A DNA stretch of 39,530 bases from Candidatus Poseidoniales archaeon (GCA_012960975.1 DUAE01000001.1:1-39530); one strand, 5' to 3'. Counted from the stretch's first letter, positions 25,727 through 35,037 are shown. The notes: a model not told the origin generated them from the sequence alone. A program made the numbers and translations.

Positions 25727-26761
25727 TCATTCCTCGCGTAATTCTCGTACACGTGGAATCACCTCGGTAGCAAAGAGTTTGATTGAATCCATACAATCTT
25801 CATGAGGCATTGTGCCGTTGCTGTATTTCATGTCGAATCTATTGACTCCCAGATGGTTGGTGACATCTACTATCTTTCTTGCTACAGTCTCTGGAGAACC
25901 TACAAACATCGCTCCATCAGGACTAGTTCCGAACTGGAACTGATCATATCTCATTGGTGGCCAACCTCTCTCCCGACCGATTTTGGCATACATTTTCTGT
26001 AGGTGTGGCCAAACTGTTTCCTTCGCCTTCTCATCAGTCTCCGCGATATGTCCTGGGCAGTGAATTGCTACCTCACCTACAGGTAGATTGAACTGCTTTC
26101 GAGCATTATGATATTGGTCGACGAAAGAAGTAAACCTGGTTGGTGATCCTCCTATGATAGCGAGCATTAACGGGAAATCGTATTTAGCTGCTCGGATTAC
26201 TGACTCCTGACTTCCTCCAACTCCTACCCATGATTTCATTTGAGGTCGTTCGAGTCTGGGATAGACTACTTGATTTTGAAGGGAAGAGCGAGTGCGTCCT
26301 TGCCAAGTAACCGGTGCGCCATCTCTCAATTGGGAGAATATCTGCAACCTTTCTTCGAATAAATCATCGTAGTCACTGAGGTCGAATCCGAATAGGGAGT
26401 ATGACTCGGTGAAAGACCCCCTGCCGAGTATTGGCTCAGCCCTCCCGTTCGAAAGGGCATCTATGGTAGCGAAGCGCTGATACACCCTCACCGGGTCATC
26501 AGTGCTGAGTACAGTGACAGCGGTATTAAGTCGAACATTGTTAGTCCTTGTTGCGATTCCAGCGAGCATCGTCTCTGGAGCAGAGATAACGAAATCCTCT
26601 CGGTGATGCTCCCCTACTCCAAAGCAATCAACTCCGAGACGGTCAGCTAGTACCGCCTGTTCAAGCACATTTCTTAGAACTTGGGCGTCATCAAGCAACT
26701 GGTTGGAAGTCCCATTCGTTGCATCGCCGAAGGTGTGCAACCCGAACTCCATATCTGCCAT
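25727..26761 (-). CDS. LLM-class flavin-dependent oxidoreductase (luciferase-like)
   Basis: The product is a 344-residue TIM-barrel enzyme of the bacterial luciferase-like monooxygenase superfamily, which uses reduced FMN or F420. Typical elements are MEFGLHTFGD at the first strand, GVDCFGVGEHHREDFV, APETMLAGIATRTNNVRL, TAVTVLSTDDPVRVYQRFATIDALSNGRAEPILGRGSF, and the C-terminal GSPETVARKIVD. The substrate cannot be told. ATG 26761 is preferred: it lies 27 bp from a TTTAAATT box and the reading upstream lacks family character. The start codon is inside an 8-bp inverted repeat. It is on the same strand as hpt upstream and dph2 downstream but appears to have its own promoter. Confidence 0.88.
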   Translation of the reverse strand: MADMEFGLHTFGDATNGTSNQLLDDAQVLRNVLEQAVLADRLGVDCFGVGEHHREDFVISAPETMLAGIATRTNNVRLNTAVTVLSTDDPVRVYQRFATIDALSNGRAEPILGRGSFTESYSLFGFDLSDYDDLFEERLQIFSQLRDGAPVTWQGRTRSSLQNQVVYPRLERPQMKSWVGVGGSQESVIRAAKYDFPLMLAIIGGSPTRFTSFVDQYHNARKQFNLPVGEVAIHCPGHIAETDEKAKETVWPHLQKMYAKIGRERGWPPMRYDQFQFGTSPDGAMFVGSPETVARKIVDVTNHLGVNRFDMKYSNGTMPHEDCMDSIKLFATEVIPRVRELREE

Positions 26762-26774
26762 TATATATGGCAGA
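26754..26774. repeat. 8-bp inverted repeat over the start of the luciferase-like gene
   Basis: TCTGCCAT (26754-26761), TATAT spacer, ATGGCAGA (26767-26774) is a perfect inverted repeat. It covers the predicted transcription and translation start, a position suited to a repressor operator. Confidence 0.55.
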
Positions 26775-26784
26775 CATGGGTTAG

Positions 26785-26792
26785 AATTTAAA
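26785..26792 (-). promoter_or_regulatory. TATA-like box of the luciferase-like gene
   Basis: TTTAAATT on the minus strand is centred 27 bp before ATG 26761, with no Shine-Dalgarno, consistent with a leaderless transcript separate from hpt. Confidence 0.5.
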
Positions 26793-26831
26793 CGAATAAG
26801 TATTCCAATTGATACTGTTGAACAATAAAAA

Positions 26832-27410
26832 TCACTTGAGAATTTCAACCTTGCCGTCGATGATGTCAATCCTTGCAAGTGAGCGTACTGGCCATTCTGG
26901 GCGCTCGCGATTTAATCGCTCTCGTCCTTCACCTTTCTCGATTGCGACGACAACATCCTTCAGGATTACTCCCATCTCTTCTAATCTCTCTAACAAAGGC
27001 TCCAAAGTTCCACCAGTAGAGATTACATCATCGACGATTACAATTCGGTCACCAGGGTGAATGTCATTGATGTAAACGGTGGACTGAGAGTAACCTGTAG
27101 CGACGTTCACCCCCACTTCACCTTCCATTCCATACGAGCGTTTGCGGACAACAACAGTCGGCTTTCCAGTTGCATCACCGACTGCAGCCAGAAGTGGCAA
27201 ACCCATAGCTTCGACAGTTACAATCAAATCGACTTCTGACCAATCAACGCTAGCAACGATCAAATCGCGCGTAGCACGCAATACATCGGCATCCATCCTA
27301 GGTATTCCATCTGAAATCGGATGGATGAAGTAAGGGTAATCTCCCTTCCAAATAATTGGAGAACCCCTAAGTGAATCTTGCAAGATTGACAATGGGTCAC
27401 CGGGAGTCAT
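26832..27410 (-). CDS. hpt: hypoxanthine/guanine phosphoribosyltransferase (archaeal type)
   Basis: This purine-salvage enzyme joins hypoxanthine or guanine to PRPP. The 192-residue product follows the archaeal HGPRT pattern closely from SILQDSLRGSPIIWKGDYPYFIHPISDGIP onward, with IVTVEAMGLPL, VVVRKRSYG, GYSQSTVYIN, and the PRPP loop DRIVIVDDVISTGGT, ending IDIIDGKVEIL. ATG 27410 is chosen because it gives the usual short N-terminus. A GTG at 27422, directly after the rpl10e stop, would add four residues. It is translated from the rpl10e transcript, judging by the absence of a gap. Base specificity (hypoxanthine/guanine rather than adenine) is assigned from overall similarity, not a single residue. 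Confidence 0.88.
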   Translation of the reverse strand: MTPGDPLSILQDSLRGSPIIWKGDYPYFIHPISDGIPRMDADVLRATRDLIVASVDWSEVDLIVTVEAMGLPLLAAVGDATGKPTVVVRKRSYGMEGEVGVNVATGYSQSTVYINDIHPGDRIVIVDDVISTGGTLEPLLERLEEMGVILKDVVVAIEKGEGRERLNRERPEWPVRSLARIDIIDGKVEILK

Positions 27411-27422
27411 TCCCGACCACAC

Positions 27423-27965
27423 TCAAATTAGTCCCTTGGCCCGTAAGTGTTCAGATCCTTCAGCCACATGGATAGTGCAAGGGGTTGGGAACTTGCAAGT
27501 TGCCTTACGAAGTGCATCTCGAGCTTGAACATAGAATTCGGGTTGGGTAACTATCGAAACGACTACTTGGTTTCGTTGAACGCGAGCAGCGGTCCCGACA
27601 TTTTTCCCAAAGGAAAGACGCATACCTTGTGATACACGGTCTGCCCCTGCACCGGTCGCTTGCTTATTTTCTCGCAAAATTTGGTGAGGGTAGGTGTGCA
27701 TTCGAAGTGCATATTGGTCAGTAGCAGCCGATCTGATGGTTGCGTTTGCGACCTGACGTGCTGCCTCTAGAGCCGAGTCTCGAATTTGACAAGGATTATC
27801 TGCAGTTAATTCAAGTCGAATTGGGAATTCTCCTGCTTCAGCCTTGACTCGATTACCCATAAAGTAACGTAAAATTCGATTATTTGGCACACCGCCGGTG
27901 TACTTACGTCGAGTGAATGCCTGACCCTTAATCTGGCGGTACATTTTTGCCGGCTTGCGTGCCAT
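27423..27965 (-). CDS. rpl10e: 50S ribosomal protein L10e
   Basis: The product is the archaeal/eukaryotic counterpart of bacterial L16, 180 residues. Conserved parts are ARKPAKMYRQIKGQAFTRRKYTGGVPNNRI, YALRMHTYPHQILRENKQATGAGADRVSQGMRLSFGK, and VARVQRNQ-type segments leading to HLRAKGLI. ATG 27965 follows GAGGTAATTCAG and the TATA box at 28001-28009, both well placed. The open frame reaches 31 codons further upstream through non-conserved sequence that overlaps the eamA end, so the long form is rejected. The gene leads an operon with hpt. Confidence 0.96.
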   Translation of the reverse strand: MARKPAKMYRQIKGQAFTRRKYTGGVPNNRILRYFMGNRVKAEAGEFPIRLELTADNPCQIRDSALEAARQVANATIRSAATDQYALRMHTYPHQILRENKQATGAGADRVSQGMRLSFGKNVGTAARVQRNQVVVSIVTQPEFYVQARDALRKATCKFPTPCTIHVAEGSEHLRAKGLI

Positions 27966-28000
27966 CTGAATTACCTCGGACTCGGCCGACCTGCCTGCCG

Positions 28001-28009
28001 TATATAATT
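28001..28009 (-). promoter_or_regulatory. TATA box of the rpl10e-hpt operon
   Basis: AATTATATA on the minus strand is a good archaeal TATA match. Its centre lies about 39 bp before ATG 27965, predicting a leader of about 14 bases that contains the GAGGTAA Shine-Dalgarno. Confidence 0.65.
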
Positions 28010-28011
28010 CT

Positions 28012-28060
28012 GAGTGAGCCACCGTAGGTGGGAATTCAAGTGGTTCTGAGCCGCTCACTC
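28012..28060 (-). terminator. nested inverted repeats between eamA and rpl10e
   Basis: A short hairpin CCACC-GTA-GGTGG (28019-28031) lies inside a wider 8-bp inverted repeat (GAGTGAGC at 28012-28019 and GCTCACTC at 28053-28060). The set spans the eamA stop and abuts the rpl10e TATA box. It may end eamA transcription or be a regulatory dyad for the ribosomal operon. Confidence 0.35.
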
Positions 28061-28977
28061 TCCGCCCTTACGACCTTTACTCCTGCAACGATTAAGATGA
28101 AGCCGATTACCAAAGAAATCCCAATTTTTTCATCGAGCAACCACCAGCTGCCCAGAACTCCAAAAACTGGAACCACGAAAACGTAGGATGCAGCGGAGGT
28201 TGCACCTAATTTCTCGATCCCTTTCACAAACCAATAATATGCCAGAACTGTCGAGAGTGCTCCAAGATAAAAAATAGCGTACCAGTCCTGTGTTGTAGGG
28301 TTGGGCAAACCAAATTGCCATGTTTCGTATATAGCCAGAGGTGTCAACAATACAGTGCCTATCAATGAATACCAAACTACAATTTGAAGAGCTGTCGAAG
28401 GCCCTTCTCCTCCTCTTTGCTCCATCATTCTCCTAGTCATGTTGGTTGTCGTCGCCCAAGATAATGCACCGAACATAATCAAAATATCACCTAGAATTCT
28501 ATCAGCAAATTCGATTTGAGTATTCGGGCTCCAACCCGTAACGATCGCAACACCAATGAAGCCGCAGGCTAGGCCTACCAACATTTTTGCTGATATTTTT
28601 TGACCGAGGAGTGGAGCTGCGAGTAATACTGTGAAGATGGGATTGAATGTGATGATTAGTGATGCATCGCTTGCTGCGGTGTAATACACACCATGCATGA
28701 AAAATAATTGGTATCCCAAAACGCCGGTTAGCGCAAGAATAGTCACTGTTTTCAATGACTTTTTATCTCGAGTAAACCATTGAACCGGCTTGCCACTAGC
28801 GGCCTGAAAAGTGAACCAAGCATAGAAAATAATCATCGTCAAAACATATCGCATCCAAGCGCCGGTCATCGGCGGTAAACCATGGGCTAGCATTCTGCCG
28901 ACTGGCCAAGATAGGCCCCAAATCAGAGCGACAAGCACCATTAGTGCGTGGGTTTTGTACTGCTTTTCACCCGACAT
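28036..28977 (-). CDS. EamA/DMT-family transporter
   Basis: The product has 313 residues and about ten hydrophobic helices in two tandem EamA repeats, the drug/metabolite transporter fold. Each repeat opens with the typical MVLVALIWGLSWPVGRML-like and ILIMFGALSWATTTNM-like helices, and SLIITFNPIFTVLLAAPLLGQKIS and YVFVVPVFGVLGSWWLLDEKI are the conserved repeat ends. The substrate is not predictable; relatives export amino acids, nucleosides or other metabolites. ATG 28977 has GAGGG upstream; an earlier in-frame start would add 26 unconserved residues. It is divergent from mutS. Confidence 0.9.
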   Translation of the reverse strand: MSGEKQYKTHALMVLVALIWGLSWPVGRMLAHGLPPMTGAWMRYVLTMIIFYAWFTFQAASGKPVQWFTRDKKSLKTVTILALTGVLGYQLFFMHGVYYTAASDASLIITFNPIFTVLLAAPLLGQKISAKMLVGLACGFIGVAIVTGWSPNTQIEFADRILGDILIMFGALSWATTTNMTRRMMEQRGGEGPSTALQIVVWYSLIGTVLLTPLAIYETWQFGLPNPTTQDWYAIFYLGALSTVLAYYWFVKGIEKLGATSAASYVFVVPVFGVLGSWWLLDEKIGISLVIGFILIVAGVKVVRAESERLRTT

Positions 28978-29132
28978 CTCTCTGCCCTCAGATGCTCCCG
29001 AACCATCAAGGTAAATTATACCAATTGTAATCGACTTTTCCGCACCGGCTTGCAAAGGTGGTAGTAGGTCTTATGCACCGCCGGCGCTGTGAGTATACCT
29101 ACGCGCAGCGTAAGCGATGGAGGTGAGGTGAG

Positions 29133-31838
29133 GTGTCAAAGAGAGGTATGCTCGATCAATTTGCAGAAATCAAGGCGCAGCACCCTGATACTGTGCTATT
29201 TTTCAGGATGGGGGATTTCTACGAAATGTTTCACGACGATGCAGTATTAGCGGCTGATGTCTTGGGAATTACGCTGACTAGCCGTGATAAGAAATCGGAT
29301 AATCCTGTACCTATGGCTGGCGTTCCATGGCATTCTGTCGAAGGCTATCTGCAAGTAATGCTTCGAGCCGGACACAAGGTTACACTTTGCGAACAAGAAG
29401 ATGAACTCCGCCCCGGTTCAAAAATTCTCGAACGGATTGTCACTCGCGTCTATACACCTGGATCGCTCTATGAAGAGAATTTGATTGGCGAAGATGGTTC
29501 AAGTTTACTCGCTGCAATAGCACCAAAGGGTGATTCAGTTGGCTTGGCGTTGTTGGATTCTTCAACTGGCCGCTCATGGGTGCAGGAGCATACAGGGGCC
29601 GGTCGTTGGGAACGTGTTAAGGACGAATTACAGCGATGGTCTCCCAGTGAAATTGTAGTCGGCGGTAAGGATGCTGAAAGTGAGCAAATTTCAGGTTTAT
29701 TAGCAGATTTAGATCGCGTAATTTTGAGTGTTCATGAAGTTGATGTTGAACAGCGGCTTCAGGCTGTTCGCGAGCATCTCAATGTCTCTGATTTAGGGTC
29801 AGTCGATCTAGATTCGAAGCCGCTGGGCTTACAGGCGTGTGGACTTGCAGCGAGTTATGTCGCCCGCCTGCATCTTATCGATGTGGTTCCGCTACGCGAG
29901 GTTCACTTCGATGCAGATGAAGGCCATATGGTTCTCGATCAGACAACATTACGTAACCTCGAATTGAGCCACACTCTAGTTGGTGAAAAAGAAGGGTCAT
30001 TGCTACAGTCCATTGATTCAACGCGAACATGGATGGGCCGCCGCCTCCTCAAAGAATGGGTGATGCGACCATTGACGAATCGTGAGCAAATTTCCTCTCG
30101 CCACGCCGCGGTTGCAAGTCTTGTTAAGGCTCCGCGGCGGCTTGATTCGATTCGTGAAACTCTGAAATCGATGAGAGATTTGGAGCGATTAGCCACCCGC
30201 TTATCTTATGGTCGAGCCAATGCAAGGGATCTTGTTGCAGTAGCAGATTGTTTGGCACGAATGGAAAAACTTCAATCCTTATTGAGTGAAGGAAATTCAG
30301 ATTTGTTAAACGAATGCGCTGAAGGTATGACAAATCTCGAACCGATAATGCATCACATTTCATCTAGTGTCGTCGATGAGCCACCACCAACCATTAGAGA
30401 TGGAGGAATTATTCGTGCAGGAATCGATGAAAAACTCGATGATTTAAGGCAAAAAGCAGGAGAGGGCACAACCTGGTTGAAGGGTTACGAATCTCGGGAG
30501 CGCGAACGTCTTGATATTCCCAGTTTAAAGATAAAACAGAATCGTCAATTTGGTTTTTTCATCGAGATTACCAAAACTCATGTCGACAAGGTTCCTGAGG
30601 AATATCGACGTCGTCAAACGATGACTAATGCCGAGCGATTTACGACTGATGAATTGGGTAAATGGGAAGAAATAATACTTACGGCTGATGACCGTGCTAA
30701 GGCGCTTGAAAACGAATTATTCGTACAATTGAGAGCTGAAGTAGCAAACCATGCCCCCGCCTTAGCAGAGTTAGCGAGAAAGGTTTCGACCGCCGATGTA
30801 GTTGCTTCTTTTTCCTTCCATGCGCGTAAAAATTCTTGGACACGACCAGAGATTACCGATGATGGCAGGATGGATATTCGCGGTGGAAGGCATCCTGTTC
30901 TCGAAACGGATGGAAGGTTTGTTCCGAATGATATTTCATTTGATAATAAGCGCCGATTCCTCCTACTCACTGGCCCAAATATGGGTGGTAAATCGACTTA
31001 TTTACGACAGAATGCATTGATTGCTATTCTGGCGCAAGCCGGCTCTTACGTGCCGGCTGACAAAGCTATAATTGGTTTGATTGACCGTGTTTTCACACGG
31101 GTCGGGGCACACGATGATCTCCGCCGTGGTCGCTCAACCTTCATGATGGAAATGATTGAAGTCGCACACATATTGCGTCGAGCAACCGGTCGTAGTCTAA
31201 TTTTGCTTGACGAAATCGGTCGCGGAACATCGACTTTCGATGGTTTAGCGATTGCTTGGTCTGTAACGGAGGATATCTGCAGTAGATTGGGTGCAAGGAC
31301 GCTTTTTGCAACTCATTACCATCAATTGGTCGGACTTGAAGCAGAATTGAGTAATTTACGAAATATCCATGTCCAAGTCGCTGATGTCAATGGTGAAATC
31401 CACTTTTTACACACGATTTCTGAGGGCCCTTGTGATGATTCCTACGGGGTTCAAGTCGCCGCATTAGCAGGTTTACCCGGCGGCGTTGTTGAGCGTGCAC
31501 GAGATTTGCTAATATTCCTCGAAGGGCAGGCTAGAGGTGCGAAAGCAGGCTCTAGCGATTCTCCTGATTCACGCCCTGAAGGTCAGTCGAGCCTGTATGG
31601 CTGGATGCTTTCTTTGCCGACAGCGCCAGAATTGTCTTCAGATTCAGAAAATATTGAACCAACTGAGGTTCAAAAACCTGAAATAATTATTCGAGAAGAC
31701 CCAATTTTACAAGAAATTGCCGAGCGCTTACGTACTCTGGATCCGGATTCACTTAGCCCACGCGATGCTCTCGATGCTCTCTACGCCATGAGAAATGCCC
31801 TCGGAAATACTGAGCAATCCCAACCCCTGGAGGATTGA
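29133..31838 (+). CDS. mutS: DNA mismatch repair protein MutS
   Basis: MutS recognises mismatches and starts repair with MutL. The 901-residue product is full-length MutS1: N-terminal mismatch-binding motif FRMGDFYEMF (Phe29 and Glu31 of F-x-E), connector, lever and clamp domains, then the ATPase with Walker A GPNMGGKST (614-622), Walker B LLDEIGRG (Asp693, Glu694), and the FATHYHQL motif. GTG 29133 is six bases after GGAGGTGA; ATG 29148 is an alternative that drops five residues. mutL starts at its 3' end, so the pair forms one operon. MutS1 is patchy in archaea and is usually explained by transfer from bacteria. Confidence 0.97.
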   Translation: MSKRGMLDQFAEIKAQHPDTVLFFRMGDFYEMFHDDAVLAADVLGITLTSRDKKSDNPVPMAGVPWHSVEGYLQVMLRAGHKVTLCEQEDELRPGSKILERIVTRVYTPGSLYEENLIGEDGSSLLAAIAPKGDSVGLALLDSSTGRSWVQEHTGAGRWERVKDELQRWSPSEIVVGGKDAESEQISGLLADLDRVILSVHEVDVEQRLQAVREHLNVSDLGSVDLDSKPLGLQACGLAASYVARLHLIDVVPLREVHFDADEGHMVLDQTTLRNLELSHTLVGEKEGSLLQSIDSTRTWMGRRLLKEWVMRPLTNREQISSRHAAVASLVKAPRRLDSIRETLKSMRDLERLATRLSYGRANARDLVAVADCLARMEKLQSLLSEGNSDLLNECAEGMTNLEPIMHHISSSVVDEPPPTIRDGGIIRAGIDEKLDDLRQKAGEGTTWLKGYESRERERLDIPSLKIKQNRQFGFFIEITKTHVDKVPEEYRRRQTMTNAERFTTDELGKWEEIILTADDRAKALENELFVQLRAEVANHAPALAELARKVSTADVVASFSFHARKNSWTRPEITDDGRMDIRGGRHPVLETDGRFVPNDISFDNKRRFLLLTGPNMGGKSTYLRQNALIAILAQAGSYVPADKAIIGLIDRVFTRVGAHDDLRRGRSTFMMEMIEVAHILRRATGRSLILLDEIGRGTSTFDGLAIAWSVTEDICSRLGARTLFATHYHQLVGLEAELSNLRNIHVQVADVNGEIHFLHTISEGPCDDSYGVQVAALAGLPGGVVERARDLLIFLEGQARGAKAGSSDSPDSRPEGQSSLYGWMLSLPTAPELSSDSENIEPTEVQKPEIIIREDPILQEIAERLRTLDPDSLSPRDALDALYAMRNALGNTEQSQPLED

Positions 31839-31840
31839 TT

Positions 31841-33796
31841 TTGGCCGAGCTTGAACTCACGCGTTCGGTAATTCAACAATTGGATGATCTCACTATCGGC
31901 CAAATCGCCGCAGGTGAGGTAGTTGAGCGCCCTGCACAGGTTGTGAAAGAATTAGTCGAAAATTCGATTGACGCGGGCGCGCATCGAATCCGTGTTGAAA
32001 TCACTCGCGGCGGATTCGATAGAATCACAGTAATCGATGACGGTCACGGAATCCCAGCAGAGGAATTGAAATTAGCGATAACTCGTCATGCGACGAGTAA
32101 ATTATCTGGTCCTGAAGATTTAGCAAAAATCCTGACGAAAGGATTCCGTGGAGAAGCCTTGGCTTCAATCGGTTCTGTTAGTGAGCTTACAGTCTCCAGC
32201 CGCCCCTCTGGTTCGGTTGGAAACTCGATTATTGTCGATAATGGTATAATCGGAACTACTGAGCCTGCTGGAATTGCCCCCGGGACTCGAATCGATGTTG
32301 TCAATATTTTTGAAAAAGTTCCAGCTCGACTTTCATTTCAACGCCGGCCAGCCACTGAAACAGCTGCAATTATTGATGTGGGGATCTCATTGGCATTGAG
32401 TGAACCAGGCACTGGGATACTCATTGTAGTCGATGGTAGAACCGTTCTTGATTGCCCACCTAGTGCTGAGATGGAAGATCGACTTTACGATTTATTCGGA
32501 GCGACTTCTGCGAAATTAATCGAGCTTGAAACCTCATCTATCGATAGCCAAGCACCCGGTGAAGAACGTTGGATTGGGTGGATTTCACCACCCGGATTAA
32601 CCCGTTCGCGCTCGGATGATATTCATGTTATTGTTAACGGCCGACCCGTATCTCCTGGGCCATTTTTACAAGCTGTTCGTAGAGGATATCATAGCCGTTT
32701 GATGGTCGGCCGACATCCTATTGGAGTTCTTTCACTTAATTTGCCAGCCAACGAGGTCGATGTCAATGTCCACCCGACAAAAAGGGAGGTTCGCCTGCGG
32801 AATTCATGGCGAGTTTTGGAGAGGTTAGAGCGTGCGATAAAGCATACATTGAGCAAAGTTGCGACGCAGCCAGAATCTGCTGATAATACGATACTAGAAG
32901 GCATAGATAAAGTTGAGATTGAAGAGAAAATCAATGAAGAAATTCGGCCAAGTTGGGCTGAAGCAATCCCTCGTGAAATGACTCAAACTCATTTTAGTTC
33001 ACTTCGTCACGCCGTTGAAAAAACACCTGCCGCAACCACAAGCCGACTTGATGAAACGCAAACTGAACAATCTACTTTACCAGGATTAGATCCTACTCCA
33101 ATCACCTCATCTCTTTCATCTGAAGAGAGAACTTTGCATCGCTTTTCTGCTTTCGGTGAGGCGAAATCACCACTGGATGAGCCTACTCCAGATGCAGTGG
33201 TGATTCCCGAACTGCCTGAAATGATTCCCTTGGGACAATTTGCCGAATCTTACATTTTAGCAGAAGGTGATGATGAATTATTCATCATTGATCAGCATGC
33301 TTTACACGAGCGCATTCGCTATGAGCGATTGCGCTCACAAATGGTAAATTGGGACGGTCAACAATTGGTTACACCACTACATATTTCTTTAGGGGCGCGA
33401 GAGGCGGCCTCCGCCCGTTCCCAGTCAGTCCGACTTACAGAACTGGGGATTTCAATCAGTGAATCGACGGAAGGTTTCGTAATCCATTCGCTGCCCGAAG
33501 TTCTTATCGGAAAGAATTCAGTCGAGGACTTTGTTCACGATTTGCTGATTGAAATTTCCAGCCAACCAGAATCGAGTGGAGTTGATGCTGTCGAGAATTT
33601 ACGTGATAAGGTCGCTTTCATGCGATCTTGTAGAGGGGCAGTGAAGGCAAATCAGAAACTCAATCTTGCAGAGATGAGGCGCCTGCTTGCCGATATGAGA
33701 ACGGTAGCTAATCCTTGGGCTTGTGTTCATGGTCGTCCGACAATTCTAAGGCTGAGTTTAGATCATCTCGACAAGCATTTTGGGCGCCATGGCTAA
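31841..33796 (+). CDS. mutL: DNA mismatch repair endonuclease MutL
   Basis: The 651-residue product has the GHKL ATPase (IAAGEVVERP, catalytic Glu37 in KELVENSIDAG, DDGHGI, GFRGEALASI), an acidic linker, and the C-terminal dimerisation domain beginning IPLGQFAESYILAEG. The nuclease motif DQHA-x2-E-x4-E is intact (residues 484-495), and the companion SCRGAVKANQ and CVHGRPT segments are present, so it is predicted to nick DNA without MutH. TTG 31841 lies six bases after GGAGG; another TTG at 31835 overlaps the mutS stop but sits against the Shine-Dalgarno. It is convergent with aroA, 26 bp away. Confidence 0.96.
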   Translation: MAELELTRSVIQQLDDLTIGQIAAGEVVERPAQVVKELVENSIDAGAHRIRVEITRGGFDRITVIDDGHGIPAEELKLAITRHATSKLSGPEDLAKILTKGFRGEALASIGSVSELTVSSRPSGSVGNSIIVDNGIIGTTEPAGIAPGTRIDVVNIFEKVPARLSFQRRPATETAAIIDVGISLALSEPGTGILIVVDGRTVLDCPPSAEMEDRLYDLFGATSAKLIELETSSIDSQAPGEERWIGWISPPGLTRSRSDDIHVIVNGRPVSPGPFLQAVRRGYHSRLMVGRHPIGVLSLNLPANEVDVNVHPTKREVRLRNSWRVLERLERAIKHTLSKVATQPESADNTILEGIDKVEIEEKINEEIRPSWAEAIPREMTQTHFSSLRHAVEKTPAATTSRLDETQTEQSTLPGLDPTPITSSLSSEERTLHRFSAFGEAKSPLDEPTPDAVVIPELPEMIPLGQFAESYILAEGDDELFIIDQHALHERIRYERLRSQMVNWDGQQLVTPLHISLGAREAASARSQSVRLTELGISISESTEGFVIHSLPEVLIGKNSVEDFVHDLLIEISSQPESSGVDAVENLRDKVAFMRSCRGAVKANQKLNLAEMRRLLADMRTVANPWACVHGRPTILRLSLDHLDKHFGRHG

Positions 33797-33822
33797 TATT
33801 ATTCTATCACAAATAATTGATA

Positions 33823-35037
33823 TTATAATGATGACAAGACTCCAATCTGGCCTAAAAATTCCGGGTGGCTGACTGCCGATACTTCTGGATTGATGATTTC
33901 TCCTCCGCATGAAGTGGCTAGCAGTACGGCGGTCATAACCAAACGATGGTCCCCATGTGTATCAACCGGCTCCACTGGTAGTTTCGGCCGCTGACCTCCA
34001 GCGATTACCAATCCATCAGCGGTCGGTTTACAAAACAGGCCGAATTTATTTAGCAACTCTACAGTTTTTATAATTCGATTTGATTCTTTGCCACGCGCAT
34101 GAGCGACACCAGTGATTCTTCCACCATTTTTTAGAGCTAAATATGCAGCAGCTGGGGATATAATATCGCTAGCATTTTGCAGATTCAACTCACCCCCTTC
34201 TAGGTTAGTGAGTTGGTCAAAAGAGGCGATCATAGATTGGTCATATGGGTAAATTTCCATTTGTACATCGAGCTCATGATGCAATTCAGCGCACAAAATC
34301 CCCATCGGATAAAGACTCAATTCAGGAGGTATCCCCAATGATTCAGGCCCACTCGGGTCAAAACTATTAATCGATATTTTGTCATTCGTTTTGGTAATTG
34401 GACTGCCAAAAATACCTGCGGCAAGTCCGGTTATCTCTAGATAACCCGTGCTTACCGACTCTCCAATACAATCAATCACAACTTCTTCAGAAAATTTAGG
34501 AGAGGCTAGAATCAATGCGGTTAGTGGCTGGCTAGAACGTCCCATCTCAAGACTAATTTCCCCCCCTGAAATCGGTCCGCAGACCGTACAAGGTAAATTT
34601 GTAGATGAAACTTTAACGTCCAGTTCCCGTAAGGCAAAAGCCAATTCAGGGCATTCTCGTGATCTAAGGGATTCATCGCCATCAATGGTGATTTCTTCAT
34701 CGAAACAAGCTGCTATCGCAGTCATGATTCGAGCAACCGTGCCAGAATTTCCACAATTCAATGTTGAATCTGGAGCACTTAAACCGTCTTTTGGAGGTTT
34801 AATCAACCATTCTGTGCCCCCTCTCTCAATTTCCACTCCCATTTTTTCTAAGCAGTTCGCCATAGAGTGAATATCTCCCCCTGGCTCACTCGCAATTTCG
34901 ATTTTCAGTGTTTTTTTTCCTTGTGCTGCCATCGCCATAAATCGAATCATATGACTTTTCGAGGGTGGTAGAGAATAGAAGAATTCACCACTCGGTGAAA
35001 TCGGCTCGATGCTTAACACGACTCGACATCGTGCCAT
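33823..35037 (-). CDS. aroA: 3-phosphoshikimate 1-carboxyvinyltransferase (EPSP synthase)
   Basis: The enzyme joins phosphoenolpyruvate to shikimate 3-phosphate in aromatic amino acid synthesis. The 404-residue product has PPSKSHMIRF (catalytic Lys27 region), CGNSGTVARI near residue 95, the SLRSRECPELA segment equivalent to the usual LRxRP, SSQPLTALILA, and DTHGDHRLVM near residues 359-368. The glycine of the GNxGT loop lies next to Ser rather than Ala (GNSGT), a variant also seen in class II-like enzymes. No other shikimate gene is in the window. It starts 18 bp after the DUF4105 gene and may be co-transcribed with it; the Shine-Dalgarno (AAGGATT) is weak. Confidence 0.95.
   Translation of the reverse strand: MARCRVVLSIEPISPSGEFFYSLPPSKSHMIRFMAMAAQGKKTLKIEIASEPGGDIHSMANCLEKMGVEIERGGTEWLIKPPKDGLSAPDSTLNCGNSGTVARIMTAIAACFDEEITIDGDESLRSRECPELAFALRELDVKVSSTNLPCTVCGPISGGEISLEMGRSSQPLTALILASPKFSEEVVIDCIGESVSTGYLEITGLAAGIFGSPITKTNDKISINSFDPSGPESLGIPPELSLYPMGILCAELHHELDVQMEIYPYDQSMIASFDQLTNLEGGELNLQNASDIISPAAAYLALKNGGRITGVAHARGKESNRIIKTVELLNKFGLFCKPTADGLVIAGGQRPKLPVEPVDTHGDHRLVMTAVLLATSCGGEIINPEVSAVSHPEFLGQIGVLSSL

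Noticed and set aside
27966-28058. N-terminal extension of L10e by 31 residues
   Set aside because: It would run through the TATA box and the eamA stop and has no counterpart in the family.
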